A stretch of DNA of 64,000 bases from Thiopseudomonas alkaliphila (GCF_001267175.1 NZ_CP012358.1:1944001-2008000), one strand, 5' to 3'. Counted from the first letter of the stretch, positions 45,610-54,461 are shown. Notes: generated by a model from the letters alone, not told the origin. Program-made: numbers and translations.

Positions 45610-46494
45610 CTAAAGCGTGGCCACCACGCTACCCAGAAAAATACATAAACCTGCCCAGTGATTATGCAAAAACGCTTCAAAACAACGTTGCGGATGGTTG
45701 CCTCGTGTATGCCAGAGTTCCCAGAGATAACAGATTAAAGCGGCAAATAAGCCCCAATAAAAGGCATCACTTAGTTCAAACAGTTGACCGGCCCAGCTTA
45801 ACAGCAACAGCATCAAAATTTGCAGGGTAAAAATAATACTGCGCACGGATTTGCCAAAGGCGACCGCGGTAGATTTAACGCCAATTTTTAAATCATCTTC
45901 AAGGTCTGCAATGGCGTAATAGGTATCGTAGGCAATGGTCCAGAGTAAATTAGCTAGATACAAAATAATCGCCGCAGCCGGTACGCTGCCTTGCTCGGCA
46001 GTAAAGGCCATAAAAATTCCCCAGGAATAAGCAGCGCCTAAAAATACTTGGGGGTAAAAGGTGTAGCGCTTCATAAAGGGGTAGCACGCGGCCAGTAGCA
46101 CTGCACCAAAGGCCCAAAATACAGTGGTGCCATTGGTCATTAGCACTAAGATAAAGCTGATTCCAGTGAGGATGGCTGCGGTTAATAACGCTTCTTTAGG
46201 GCTAATGCGGCCAGTGGCTAAGGGGCGATCTTGGGTGCGGGCCACATGCCCATCAAACTCGCGGTCGGCGTAGTCATTAATGGCACAACCCGCAGCACGC
46301 ATAAAGGCGACACCTAGGGTAAAAATCAGGACGTTTTTTAAGCTAGGGCTGCCGTCGCCAGCAATCCATAGCGCGGTTAAGGTGGGCCATAGCAGTAAAT
46401 AAATGCCAATCGGTCGCTCAAAACGGGTGAGCCGAATAAAGTCCCAAGCCCGCGGGTGCAGGCGGCTGAGTGATTGCAAAAGATGCTGATACAT
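45610..46494 (-). CDS. ubiA: 4-hydroxybenzoate octaprenyltransferase
   Basis: This 294-residue integral membrane prenyltransferase of ubiquinone synthesis has the first Asp-rich motif NDYADREFD at 73-81 and the second, [17 protein letters not shown], at about 189-205. Eight to nine hydrophobic helices are visible. It lies ten bases after ubiC, so the two steps of 4-hydroxybenzoate formation and prenylation are co-transcribed, as in Pseudomonas. It is followed by phoB on the same strand, after an 83-base gap with its own promoter. Confidence 0.96.
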   Translation of the reverse strand: MYQHLLQSLSRLHPRAWDFIRLTRFERPIGIYLLLWPTLTALWIAGDGSPSLKNVLIFTLGVAFMRAAGCAINDYADREFDGHVARTQDRPLATGRISPKEALLTAAILTGISFILVLMTNGTTVFWAFGAVLLAACYPFMKRYTFYPQVFLGAAYSWGIFMAFTAEQGSVPAAAIILYLANLLWTIAYDTYYAIADLEDDLKIGVKSTAVAFGKSVRSIIFTLQILMLLLLSWAGQLFELSDAFYWGLFAALICYLWELWHTRGNHPQRCFEAFLHNHWAGLCIFLGSVVATL

Positions 46495-46503
46495 AGAAGT
46501 TTC

Positions 46504-47082
46504 CTAATCTAAAGCACTGGCTTGCTGCGCCGCATGCCAAAAGCTGGGTAAAAAGGTTTCGGCTACTAGCACCTGTAATTCAGCATGGGCGAAGCAGGAA
46601 CGTCGTGCCCATAACGGCTGGCTGTATTCAGCCAAATTTAACTGAGCGGGTAACCAACTGAGGGGAAAAGGACTGACTTCAATCGGTAAGCGCTGAAAGG
46701 CATTTTGTTTAAACAGGTGCTCGCCTAAGGAGCGATTGCCGAGGGTGGCTAAATCAAACGAAGAGCGCTGCATTTGTTGCTGGCAGGCAACGCTACGGGC
46801 ATATACCCAAGGTTGCTGTTGACCGAGCAACAGTACTTCGCGGATCCAACCCTGACTGTGGGGTGCAATGCCTAAGGCGTGGCACTCATCTTTGCGTAGC
46901 GGTGCGTAGTACTCGCGTAGCGGCTGCACCGCAAACTGTTGTTGGCTAAGGTCACGCAGTTGTTGGGTGAGTAGCTCACGGCTAAATAACCAGTGTTGCT
47001 GCAGTAAACTAAGCGCAGTCTGTTGTGCTTGCCAGTTAAGGCCGGAGGCAACATCCACAGCGGAAGAAGATAAAATAGGCAC
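46504..47082 (-). CDS. ubiC: Chorismate pyruvate-lyase
   Basis: This 192-residue cytoplasmic enzyme converts chorismate to 4-hydroxybenzoate and pyruvate. Family features are the mid-protein VLLLGQQQPWVYARSVAC, with the active-site Arg, then LGNRSLGEHLF and the C-terminal ARRSCFAHAELQVLVAETFLP. It uses a GTG start at 47082. It is the first gene of ubiC-ubiA and divergent from the flavoprotein gene at 47219. Confidence 0.9.
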   Translation of the reverse strand: MPILSSSAVDVASGLNWQAQQTALSLLQQHWLFSRELLTQQLRDLSQQQFAVQPLREYYAPLRKDECHALGIAPHSQGWIREVLLLGQQQPWVYARSVACQQQMQRSSFDLATLGNRSLGEHLFKQNAFQRLPIEVSPFPLSWLPAQLNLAEYSQPLWARRSCFAHAELQVLVAETFLPSFWHAAQQASALD

Positions 47083-47218
47083 AGGCGGTTATCGGTCAAA
47101 AAGAAGAATCTTACCATGCTGTCTAGTGAATAAAAGGCGTGCAACTCAATCGGGTTGCAGAAATCTAGGCTAAGAAGGCGTATGTTAAGTCGCTAAATTT
47201 AGTAAAAAGGGGCAGCGT

Positions 47219-48376
47219 GTGGCATTACCTATTGTGATTATTGGCACGGGTTTGGCGGGCTATAATTTAGCCCGTGAGTTTCGGCAGTTAGATCAAGACA
47301 GCGAATTGGTGCTGATTAGCCGAGATGGTGCAGAGTTTTATTCCAAACCCTTATTGTCGAATGCCTTAAGCCAAGGCTTAGCAGTTGAACAAATTATGAC
47401 TTCTTCGGCGGAGCATATGGCCGAGCAGTTACAGGCCAAAATTTACTCTGAGACTGAAGTGACAGCGATTAATCCCGTCGAACATTGGTTGGAGTTTGCT
47501 GGGCAGCGCTTGGCGTACCGTAAGTTAGTCTTAGCCTTGGGCGCTGAGCCATGGATTCCACCGCTGCAAACCGAAGGCTTAATTGAAATTCATAGCGTCA
47601 ATGATTTGCCCAGTTATGCCCGTTTACGCCAAGCCCTGCCTCGGCAACAGCGCGTATTGATTTTAGGCGCGGGATTAATTGGCTGTGAAATTGCTAATGA
47701 CCTATTACTCGCTGGGCATCAAGCGCTGTTAGTGGCTCCCTGTGTTTGGCCGTTGCCTGAGCAACTGCCCGAGTTGGTGGCCACAGCCTTACAAACTGAA
47801 CTAGAAGCGGCGGGTGCTCAGTTTTATTTAAACACCAGTGTGCACCGTTTAACTCAGCAGGGTGCAGGTTATCGTGCTGAGCTGGCCAATGGTCAGCAGT
47901 TACAGGTGGATACCATTATTACCGCAGCTGGCTTACGGCCACGAACAACCTTAGCCAGCCAAGCGGGATTAGTGACAGCTAAAGGCATTGTGGTGAATCG
48001 TCAGTTGCAAACCAGTGCGCCAGATATCTATGCCCTTGGTGATTGTGTTGAACTAGAGGGACTGAACTTACAATATATCTTGCCATTAATGGCTGAGGTT
48101 CGAGCCTTGGCCAAAACCTTAGCGGGTCAGCCTACAGCCGTGGCTTATGGGCCCATGCCAACGGTAGTGAAAACGCCGGCGCTGCCAATTGTATTTGCTG
48201 GCCGCGCACCAGCCGATGCCCAGTGGTTAGTTGAGGGCAGTGCGCCACACCTGAGTTTGCAATATCGCGAACAGGAGCAATTACTAGCTTATGTGGTAAC
48301 TGGTGAGCGGCAGCGTGAGCGCTTACGCTTAAATCGACAGCTACCTTTTGTATTGCCAGCACTGCCAGCGGAGTAA
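47219..48376 (+). CDS. FAD/NAD(P)-dependent oxidoreductase, rubredoxin reductase-like
   Basis: This 385-residue two-dinucleotide-binding flavoprotein has the FAD motif PIVIIGTGLAGYNLARE at the N-terminus. The NAD motif VLILGAGLIGCEIANDLL is near 143-160, and the second FAD motif DIYALGDCVEL is near 268. It is closest to Pseudomonas rubredoxin-NAD+ reductase (RubB/AlkT). No rubredoxin gene lies beside it, whereas Pseudomonas has two rubA genes next to rubB. It uses a GTG start. The electron acceptor is therefore uncertain. Confidence 0.85.
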   Translation: MALPIVIIGTGLAGYNLAREFRQLDQDSELVLISRDGAEFYSKPLLSNALSQGLAVEQIMTSSAEHMAEQLQAKIYSETEVTAINPVEHWLEFAGQRLAYRKLVLALGAEPWIPPLQTEGLIEIHSVNDLPSYARLRQALPRQQRVLILGAGLIGCEIANDLLLAGHQALLVAPCVWPLPEQLPELVATALQTELEAAGAQFYLNTSVHRLTQQGAGYRAELANGQQLQVDTIITAAGLRPRTTLASQAGLVTAKGIVVNRQLQTSAPDIYALGDCVELEGLNLQYILPLMAEVRALAKTLAGQPTAVAYGPMPTVVKTPALPIVFAGRAPADAQWLVEGSAPHLSLQYREQEQLLAYVVTGERQRERLRLNRQLPFVLPALPAE

Positions 48377-48523
48377 GTACGAATAGGTCAGCCTGCAGGC
48401 AAGTTTCAGAGTAAAAACCCTCAGGCAAAAACAGACTCATAAGTCAGTTGCGCCAAGCCTGCTTTTTGTAGCTGAAACCCATTACAATGCCTGCTTTTGA
48501 GTGGTTAATCAGGAGCGCTAGCC

Positions 48524-48901
48524 TTGAAGTTTAGAATTTTATTGTGGGCCCTTAGTCGTTTAATGAAGCGCGCAAGCTGCCAAAGCCCGAAGTTTCAGGA
48601 GCAAATTAAAGATAAGGATGTAGTGTTTTTGCTGCATACCTTAGATGGCAAGGTTCAGCGTTATTACCATGTGCATAATCAAACCGTCACGAGCAGCAAA
48701 AAATCAGCCCAAGCGCCAACCTTTAGTATTGGGTTTAAAGATGCGGCTTTTGGCTTAGCTACCATGACCGCTAAAAATAAAGCGTTGGCGTTTATGCAGG
48801 GTATTCAGGATAAAAGCATTAAAATTGACGGCGATACTCGGCAGGTGATGTGGTTTCAAAACCTGATGAAATATATGACGCCGAAAAAGAAGAAAGCCTA
48901 G
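48524..48901 (+). CDS. SCP2 sterol-carrier-like domain protein
   Basis: This is a 125-residue small protein. It starts MKFRILLWALSRLMKRA, and the region from about 25 to 118 resembles SCP2 lipid-binding proteins (FSIGFKDAAFGLATMTAKNKALAFMQGIQDKSIKIDGD). The TTG start at 48524 has AGGAG upstream. Lysines cluster at the C-terminus (TPKKKKA). Its function is unknown; lipid binding is inferred from the fold only. Confidence 0.7.
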   Translation: MKFRILLWALSRLMKRASCQSPKFQEQIKDKDVVFLLHTLDGKVQRYYHVHNQTVTSSKKSAQAPTFSIGFKDAAFGLATMTAKNKALAFMQGIQDKSIKIDGDTRQVMWFQNLMKYMTPKKKKA

Positions 48902-48913
48902 TCTGTTATGTGT

Positions 48914-48943
48914 TCAGCGAAGCGGAGTGATCGGCTTCGCTGA
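48914..48943 (+). terminator. Hairpin after the SCP2-like gene
   Basis: TCAGCGAAGC pairs perfectly with GCTTCGCTGA across a 10-base loop, 13 bases after the stop. No U-tract follows. Confidence 0.5.
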
Positions 48944-49000
48944 CTGTTATTGCTGGGCTGTTAAAAACTGGTTACTGCGGTTAATACTTGTGCTTAGGCA

Positions 49001-49033
49001 TAAAAAACCGTGCTAATCGAGGACTAGCACGGT
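49001..49033 (-). terminator. Rho-independent terminator of tsdBA
   Basis: On the minus strand ACCGTGCTA pairs with TAGCACGGT and is followed by six T. It lies 19 bases after the tsdA stop. Confidence 0.85.
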
Positions 49034-49051
49034 GGTTAAAGCCAAGATCAG

Positions 49052-49972
49052 TTACTTGATACCTTGACCTAGTACTACGCCATTAACTTTCTCACCGTAA
49101 AGGTTAACACCATCGTTAGCGTGGAACTTAACGCGGGTTTTCTCTACATCGCCATCCACTAAGCGTGGATCTTGTGGACGCTCGTGGCTGTTCATAAAGG
49201 CGGCAACGTCCCAAGCCTGTTGATCGCTTAAGGTATTGCCTTTACCTAGTGGCATGTTGGCTTTAATGAACGACGCTGCAGTGTTGATCCGGTGCATACC
49301 GGCACCCCAGTTGAACGAGTCCTTACCCCAGAGTGGTGGGAACACGTAGTGCTCGCCGACTTTTTGACCTAAGCCATCATCGCTGTGACAGATGGCGCAT
49401 TGCTCGGCATAAACTTGCTTACCGCGCTCAATGCTATAGCCGCCTTCTGGCTGAGCAACTTCAGGGTAACCACGGCCTGGAATTTCAACGCCGGTTGGCG
49501 CACCAGTGGCTAACCAGTAGGAGTAGGTCATCAGTGCGGTCATTTCTTCACTGTCAGCTGCGGGTGGAGTACCGTCCATACTGAACTGGAAGCAGCCTTG
49601 GATTCGCTCGGCGTAGGTGTTGACCTTATCGTTTTTCTTACGATAAGCCGGGTACATGGTGTACGCGCCCCACATTGGTGCGGCGTTAGCCAAACGGCCT
49701 TGATCCATGTGACAGTTCACACAGTTCATGCCATTGCCCACTAGCTCGGGCGCTTGACGTTTAGTATCGACAAATAGCGCGTGGCCTTTACGTACCATTT
49801 CGCCATAGGCGTTATCTGGTAAGTCAGCTTCTAAGGGCGGCACATGATACTGCTCGCCTTCGGCTTTTACCGGCGCTGGTTTCAGTTGTGATTGGTCTTC
49901 CATAGCAATCGGTGCGGCAATCGCCGTACCAATGGCGCTGAGGGCAAATGCACTGAGTAATAATTTTTTCAT
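49052..49972 (-). CDS. tsdA: Thiosulfate dehydrogenase / tetrathionate reductase TsdA, di-haem cytochrome c
   Basis: This periplasmic enzyme interconverts thiosulfate and tetrathionate. It has 306 residues with a signal peptide (1-20) and haem motifs CVNCH at 84-88 and CAICH at 192-196. The expected axial cysteine of haem 1, C127 (RIQGCFQFSMDG), is characteristic of TsdA. Around the haem-2 ligand the sequence is FIKANMPLG with N239-M240. From memory this is the pattern of the Campylobacter enzyme rather than the Lys-Met of Allochromatium. The ATG at 49972 has AAGGAG upstream. It lies ten bases after tsdB. Confidence 0.9.
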   Translation of the reverse strand: MKKLLLSAFALSAIGTAIAAPIAMEDQSQLKPAPVKAEGEQYHVPPLEADLPDNAYGEMVRKGHALFVDTKRQAPELVGNGMNCVNCHMDQGRLANAAPMWGAYTMYPAYRKKNDKVNTYAERIQGCFQFSMDGTPPAADSEEMTALMTYSYWLATGAPTGVEIPGRGYPEVAQPEGGYSIERGKQVYAEQCAICHSDDGLGQKVGEHYVFPPLWGKDSFNWGAGMHRINTAASFIKANMPLGKGNTLSDQQAWDVAAFMNSHERPQDPRLVDGDVEKTRVKFHANDGVNLYGEKVNGVVLGQGIK

Positions 49973-49982
49973 GGCTTGCTCC

Positions 49983-50618
49983 TTATTTACCAAGACCAGC
50001 GAAGTAATCGGCAACTGCGGTGATTTCTTCTTCAGTGAGTGAGCGGGCAATATGACCCATTAGATCGTTTTGATCATTTTTACGGGTGCCTTGTTGCCAA
50101 GCGCGTAACTGGGTTGCGAGGTAATTTGAACCTTGGCCAGCCAATGTTGGGAAGGCATCGCCAACCCCGACACCACTTGGACCATGGCAGGCCACACACT
50201 CAGGAATCGAGCGGCTCCAATCGCCACGAATCGCTAAGGATTCGCCCAGATTGTCTGGCGTCTTAGCCCGGGTGATTTCTGCTACTTCAGGTTTCTCAAG
50301 ACTGGCCATATATTTGGCTACGGCATCAATTTCGGCATCGGTTAAAGCCGTGGCAATTGGCAGCATAATCACGTTTTCACGGGTGCCATTTTTAAAGTCT
50401 TGGATCTGCTTAGCTAAATAACCTGCAGAGTAGCCGGCAATGTTAGGAAAGCCGCCGGCATCCATACCTTTACCATCAGGCATGTGGCAGGTAATACAAG
50501 CAAGCGCTCCTGGCTGTGAGCCACCTTGCTTATAAATTTTCTCTCCATCGTCTGCCATCACAGGACTGATGGCAGTGGCCAATAAGCCACCATAGATCAG
50601 GTGTTTAATTGAGCGCAT
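49983..50618 (-). CDS. tsdB: Di-haem cytochrome c4-like electron acceptor TsdB
   Basis: This 211-residue periplasmic protein has a signal peptide (1-22, ending PVMA) and two cytochrome c4-type domains. Haem motifs are CITCH near 41-45 and CVACH near 137-141, each followed by a Met-containing ligand segment (NVIMLPIA; DLMGHIA). Sitting directly before tsdA it matches TsdB, the electron acceptor of TsdA in other bacteria. It could also be an ordinary c4, but the coupling to tsdA favours TsdB. AGGAG lies seven bases before the ATG at 50618. Confidence 0.85.
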   Translation of the reverse strand: MRSIKHLIYGGLLATAISPVMADDGEKIYKQGGSQPGALACITCHMPDGKGMDAGGFPNIAGYSAGYLAKQIQDFKNGTRENVIMLPIATALTDAEIDAVAKYMASLEKPEVAEITRAKTPDNLGESLAIRGDWSRSIPECVACHGPSGVGVGDAFPTLAGQGSNYLATQLRAWQQGTRKNDQNDLMGHIARSLTEEEITAVADYFAGLGK

Positions 50619-50771
50619 AGGATATCTCCTTGGCATACTAAAACTGTACTTTTGGTAAAGTTTTAAGCACGGTTTATTGGTGGTTTACACACAAGGATGT
50701 CGCATGTAAATACTTAATGTTCTTAGGCTAGATGCACATTTATTATGGTTTTTATCTGGATATTGACGTCA

Positions 50772-50799
50772 TCTTAGACTGAGTAGTGCTAGTCTAAGA
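50772..50799. promoter_or_regulatory. Nine-base inverted repeat upstream of tsdB
   Basis: TCTTAGACT (50772-50780) and AGTCTAAGA (50791-50799) are perfect inverted copies with a 10-base spacer, 154 bases upstream of the tsdB ATG in the gap after comM. No T-run is present, so an operator for a dimeric regulator is more likely than a terminator. Confidence 0.4.
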
Positions 50800-50890
50800 A
50801 CTAAACGTTACTTAGTAAACCGCTAGTGCGACAAATTGCCTAACCCCTTAGTCCTAGTAGGGTTAATTCAATGTTGCAGCACGCTAAAGA

Positions 50891-52375
50891 TTAGCGGGCT
50901 GCACTGAGTCGATATTGCAGCGCCTCGGCCAGATGAGTGCGGGTAATGCTGGGGGCGTGCTCGAGATCGGCAATGGTGCGGGCGACTTTTAAGATGCGGT
51001 GGGTCGCGCGTAACGATAGGTTGAGGCGCTCACAGGCTTGCTCTAGCCAGTGCTGATCATCAGGGGTCAGTGCACAGACATCACGTAAGGTGAGTAAATT
51101 CAGCTGTGCATTGCTGCAACCTTGACGCTGTAATTGGCGCTGATTGGCCGCGGCAACTTGCGCCGCAGCTTGGGCACTGGATAATCCAGGATCGGCATTT
51201 GGGGTTAAGCGAGTTGATTCGCGGGCCACGGTTATATGCAGATCAATGCGATCGAGCAGCGGTCCGGATAGTTTGTGTCGATAGCGTTCGGTTTGCTCAG
51301 GCGTACAGCGGCAGCGCCCAGAAGGATCGCCTAGAAAGCCACAGGGGCAAGGATTCATCGCAGCGACCAACTGGAAACGTGCGGGAAAGCGGACTTTTTC
51401 TTGGGCTCTGGCGATCACAATCTCGCCAGATTCTAAAGGCTCACGTAGCACTTCTAACACTTTACGATCAAACTCAGGTAGCTCGTCTAAAAACAGTACG
51501 CCTAAGTGGGCCAAGGTAATTTCCCCAGGCTGTGGTCGGCTACCCCCACCAACTAATGCCGGTCCTGAGGCGCTATGATGAGGTTGCCGAAAAGGTCGTA
51601 ATGGCCAAGCAGTTAGCGGGGCGTAGCTGACTACCGAATAAATGGCTGCCACCTGCAGGGCTTCTGTTTCCGTCAGTGGCGGTAGTAACCCTGGTAAGCG
51701 GCTAGCCAGTAATGTTTTACGGCCGCTGAGGAGTAAATTATGTTGCCCGGCCGCTGCCACCACTAACGCGCGTTTAGCTGCATGTTGCCCCTGAACATCG
51801 GAGAGATCTGGGTAGTGCTGGGGGGCTGCAATCAAGCCTTTAGACTGATAAGGCTGCAGCGGTTGTTGGCCAAGAAAATGCAAAACCAGTTGCATCAAGT
51901 GTTCGACGGCATAAATAGTCAGTCCCGAAGCAAGACTGGCTTCTTCGGCATTGGCCAGTGGCACTATCAGTTGGCGTTTGGCGGCGCGCGTTGCAAGGGC
52001 AGCGGGGAGTACTCCGCGAATCGGGCGTACCTCACCAGATAAAGCCAGCTCACCAATGCACTCAAAACCATCGAGACAATTTTCAGCCAGCTGCCCGCTG
52101 GCGCAGAGTAAACCTAAGGCAATCGCCAAATCAAAGCGCCCGCCTTCTTTAGGCAAATCAGCCGGCGCTAGATTGAGGGTGATCCGACGAATGGGAAAAT
52201 CCAGTCCCGAGGTCATTAATGCGCTGCGTACTCGGTCTTTACTTTCGCGTACCGCAGCTTCTGGTAAGCCGACGAGAGTAAACGAGGGCAGGCCATTGCT
52301 TAGGTGAACTTCGACGCTCACGGCAGGAGCTTCAACTCCGGTTTGCGCACGACTTTGAATAATGGCGAGAGACAT
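50891..52375 (-). CDS. comM: ComM/YifB family Mg-chelatase-like ATPase with damaged Walker A
   Basis: ComM is a hexameric helicase that promotes branch migration of incoming DNA during natural transformation. The 494-residue frame is complete: an N-terminal Lon-like domain (VEVHLSNGLPSFTLVGLPEAAVRESKDRV, in blocks), Walker B VLFLDELPEF (293-302), the segment NPCPCGFLGDPSGRCRCTPEQ (341-361), and DRIDLHI. The Walker A loop, normally GPPGTGKT, reads only SGRKT (217-221), which fits an in-frame loss of four residues (12 bases) at 51713-51724. ATP binding is then unlikely. The rest is well conserved. Confidence 0.92.
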   Translation of the reverse strand: MSLAIIQSRAQTGVEAPAVSVEVHLSNGLPSFTLVGLPEAAVRESKDRVRSALMTSGLDFPIRRITLNLAPADLPKEGGRFDLAIALGLLCASGQLAENCLDGFECIGELALSGEVRPIRGVLPAALATRAAKRQLIVPLANAEEASLASGLTIYAVEHLMQLVLHFLGQQPLQPYQSKGLIAAPQHYPDLSDVQGQHAAKRALVVAAAGQHNLLLSGRKTLLASRLPGLLPPLTETEALQVAAIYSVVSYAPLTAWPLRPFRQPHHSASGPALVGGGSRPQPGEITLAHLGVLFLDELPEFDRKVLEVLREPLESGEIVIARAQEKVRFPARFQLVAAMNPCPCGFLGDPSGRCRCTPEQTERYRHKLSGPLLDRIDLHITVARESTRLTPNADPGLSSAQAAAQVAAANQRQLQRQGCSNAQLNLLTLRDVCALTPDDQHWLEQACERLNLSLRATHRILKVARTIADLEHAPSITRTHLAEALQYRLSAAR

Positions 52376-52405
52376 AGATCCTCCTTGATCTAAAGCTTAC
52401 GCCGA

Positions 52406-52729
52406 TTACTCAGTAGCTGCGGGGGTATCCTCGCTAGGCTGGGTAGTGGCCGGCTTAGCTTCAGCTGCGGTTGAGGTGGCGTTGCCAAGTTGCTGCTCAA
52501 GCTCAGCGACTTTGGCCTCGAGCGCTTCTAAGCGGGCGCGGGTACGGGCTAACACCACCATTTGTGAGTCAAACTCTTCACGACTCACTAAGTTTAGGCG
52601 CGAAAAGGCACTTTGCAGTAAAAGATTTAACTGGGATTCTAGTTCGCCTTTGCTGCCAGGTTCAGCGCCTTCAAATAAGCGGTTAACCTGACTGGTGAGC
52701 GAATCAAATAATGATTTAGGCGGTAGCAT
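52406..52729 (-). CDS. ubiK: Ubiquinone biosynthesis accessory factor UbiK (BMFP/YqiC family)
   Basis: This is a 107-residue coiled-coil protein. It starts MLPPKSLFDSLTSQVNRLFEG, and the middle has LLLQSAFSRLNLVSREEFDSQMVVL. A trimeric coiled coil follows (LEALEAKVAELEQQLG), then a low-complexity Ala/Thr/Pro tail. UbiK helps the Ubi complex outside the membrane. I chose the ATG at 52729, which has GGAG upstream; the frame opens at 52771. In Pseudomonas it is a neighbour of comM and glnK-amtB. Confidence 0.9.
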   Translation of the reverse strand: MLPPKSLFDSLTSQVNRLFEGAEPGSKGELESQLNLLLQSAFSRLNLVSREEFDSQMVVLARTRARLEALEAKVAELEQQLGNATSTAAEAKPATTQPSEDTPAATE

Positions 52730-52812
52730 AGGAGTGCTCCAAGCGAATAAAAACAAACCGCAGTGTAGCACGAGCTAACCACCGCTCGTGCGCCGAATGC
52801 CAGCGATTCAGC

Positions 52813-53613
52813 TTACTGCATAAACCAGCCATTACTGGCAACAAAGGATTGCCCGGTTAAGGCTGCACTGGGGAAAGTGGCTAAAAACAAAGCTAGCTGA
52901 GCAATATCTTGTACGGTCGTAAACTCACCGTTAACCGTGTTACCTAGCATTACCTGTTTCACCACCTCTTCTTCACTAATGCCTTTTTCTTTAGCTTGCT
53001 CGGGGATTTGTTTCTCAACCAATGGCGTTTTGACAAAGCCTGGGCAAATGACGTGGGCGCGTACATTGTGCGCTGCGCCTTCTTTCGCAAGCACACGGGC
53101 TAAGCCCAGCAAGCCATGTTTGGCTGTCACATAGGGCGCCTTGAGTGGTGAGGCTTCATGGGAATGGACGGAACCCATATAAATCACCACACCGCCACGA
53201 TTTTCTGGATACATATGCTTGAGCGCTGCCTGGGTGGTGATAAAAGCGCCGTCAAGGTGAATGGCGAGCATTTTACGCCAGTCACTGAGGGCTAATTTAT
53301 CGATGGAGTCAATAATTTGAATACCCGCGTTAGACACTAAAATGTCTAAGCTACCAAATTTGGCAACCAGAGCATCGACCCCAGCGTGTACTTGTTGCTC
53401 ATCGGTCACATCCATAGCCAGCGCCATAGCGCGGCCACCGGCGGCCTGAATTTGTTTTGCAGTGGTTTCAGCGGCGGCTAAGTTTAAGTCGGCAATTCCC
53501 ACTGCGGCTCCGGCTTTGGCATAGCTTTCAGCAATGGCTTTACCAATGCCACTGGCGGAGCCGGTGACTAAAGCAACTTTATGGGAAAGATCGGGTGCGA
53601 GAGTAGTTGGCAT
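52813..53613 (-). CDS. 3-hydroxybutyrate dehydrogenase
   Basis: This 266-residue short-chain dehydrogenase oxidises 3-hydroxybutyrate to acetoacetate with NAD. It has the Rossmann motif [15 protein letters not shown], the NAG segment LVSNAGIQ, and the catalytic YxxxK in [11 protein letters not shown]. The C-terminal part [25 protein letters not shown] matches the BdhA family. I start it at the ATG 53613 ([15 protein letters not shown]); the frame opens at 53625. It lies 98 bases after the acetoacetyl-CoA reductase gene. This pair suggests PHB storage, but no PHA synthase is in the window. Confidence 0.88.
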   Translation of the reverse strand: MPTTLAPDLSHKVALVTGSASGIGKAIAESYAKAGAAVGIADLNLAAAETTAKQIQAAGGRAMALAMDVTDEQQVHAGVDALVAKFGSLDILVSNAGIQIIDSIDKLALSDWRKMLAIHLDGAFITTQAALKHMYPENRGGVVIYMGSVHSHEASPLKAPYVTAKHGLLGLARVLAKEGAAHNVRAHVICPGFVKTPLVEKQIPEQAKEKGISEEEVVKQVMLGNTVNGEFTTVQDIAQLALFLATFPSAALTGQSFVASNGWFMQ

Positions 53614-53723
53614 AATATCGGACACTAATGAGTGGAAGAAAAAACTGCCGAATCAACGGAGTAACGAAGATCAGACTGCCTTACAGCGCATTAGTTGTCC
53701 ACAAGGCAGCTACCTGGAGAAAA

Positions 53724-54461
53724 TTACTGCATGTGCTGCCCGCCGTTAATGGCAATATTGGTCCCGGTAATAAAACCGGCTAAATCACTGGCAAGGTAGC
53801 TCACTAGTCCAGCAATTTCTTTTGGTTCTCCTAAACGACCGACAGGAATTTGCGCAATGATGCTCTCGCGCACTTTTTCTGGTACTGCCATCACCATCTC
53901 GGTAGCGGTGTAACCGGGGGAGATGGTGTTAACCGTTACGCCTTTACGGGCCAGCTCTTGGGCTAGTGCCATGGAAAAACCGTGCATGCCTGCTTTTGCC
54001 GCACTGTAGTTGGTTTGTCCAAATTGTCCTTTTTGACCGTTAATTGAAGAAATATTAATGATCCGGCCAAAGCCTTGCTCAGCCATATCATCGGCTACCA
54101 GCTTGCAGGTATTAAATACCGAGTAGAGGTTGGTTTGAATGACTTCGTGCCATTGCACAGGTGACATCTTACGTAAGGTGCCATCGGCAGTTATACCGGC
54201 ATTATTGACCAGTACGCTGATGTGGCCATGCTGCTGTTTGATAGTTGAGACCAGTTGTTGGCATTGCTCATAATCACCAACGTCACATTGATAGGCAAAG
54301 GCTTCAATCTGATCTTGCGCCAGCGTTTGTTTCCATTCTTCGTCGCGGCCTGGTCGCATAAAGGTACTGATCACTAAAAAGCCTTGCTGGCCCAATGCTT
54401 TACAAATTTCACGACCAATACCACCTAAACCGCCTGTTACTAACGCAATTTTCTTTTTCAT
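53724..54461 (-). CDS. phbB: Acetoacetyl-CoA reductase
   Basis: This 245-residue NADPH-dependent short-chain dehydrogenase makes 3-hydroxybutyryl-CoA for polyhydroxybutyrate. It has IALVTGGLGGIGREICKAL, LVNNAGITADGTLRKM (typical of PhaB), INISSINGQKGQFGQTNYSAAKAGMHGF in blocks (catalytic Ser and YxxxK) and a C-terminal TGTNIAINGGQHMQ. It starts with ATG at 54461 after AGGA. PhaB enzymes normally sit with phaA and phaC; here only a 3-hydroxybutyrate dehydrogenase gene follows. Specificity is inferred from the family. Confidence 0.9.
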   Translation of the reverse strand: MKKKIALVTGGLGGIGREICKALGQQGFLVISTFMRPGRDEEWKQTLAQDQIEAFAYQCDVGDYEQCQQLVSTIKQQHGHISVLVNNAGITADGTLRKMSPVQWHEVIQTNLYSVFNTCKLVADDMAEQGFGRIINISSINGQKGQFGQTNYSAAKAGMHGFSMALAQELARKGVTVNTISPGYTATEMVMAVPEKVRESIIAQIPVGRLGEPKEIAGLVSYLASDLAGFITGTNIAINGGQHMQ

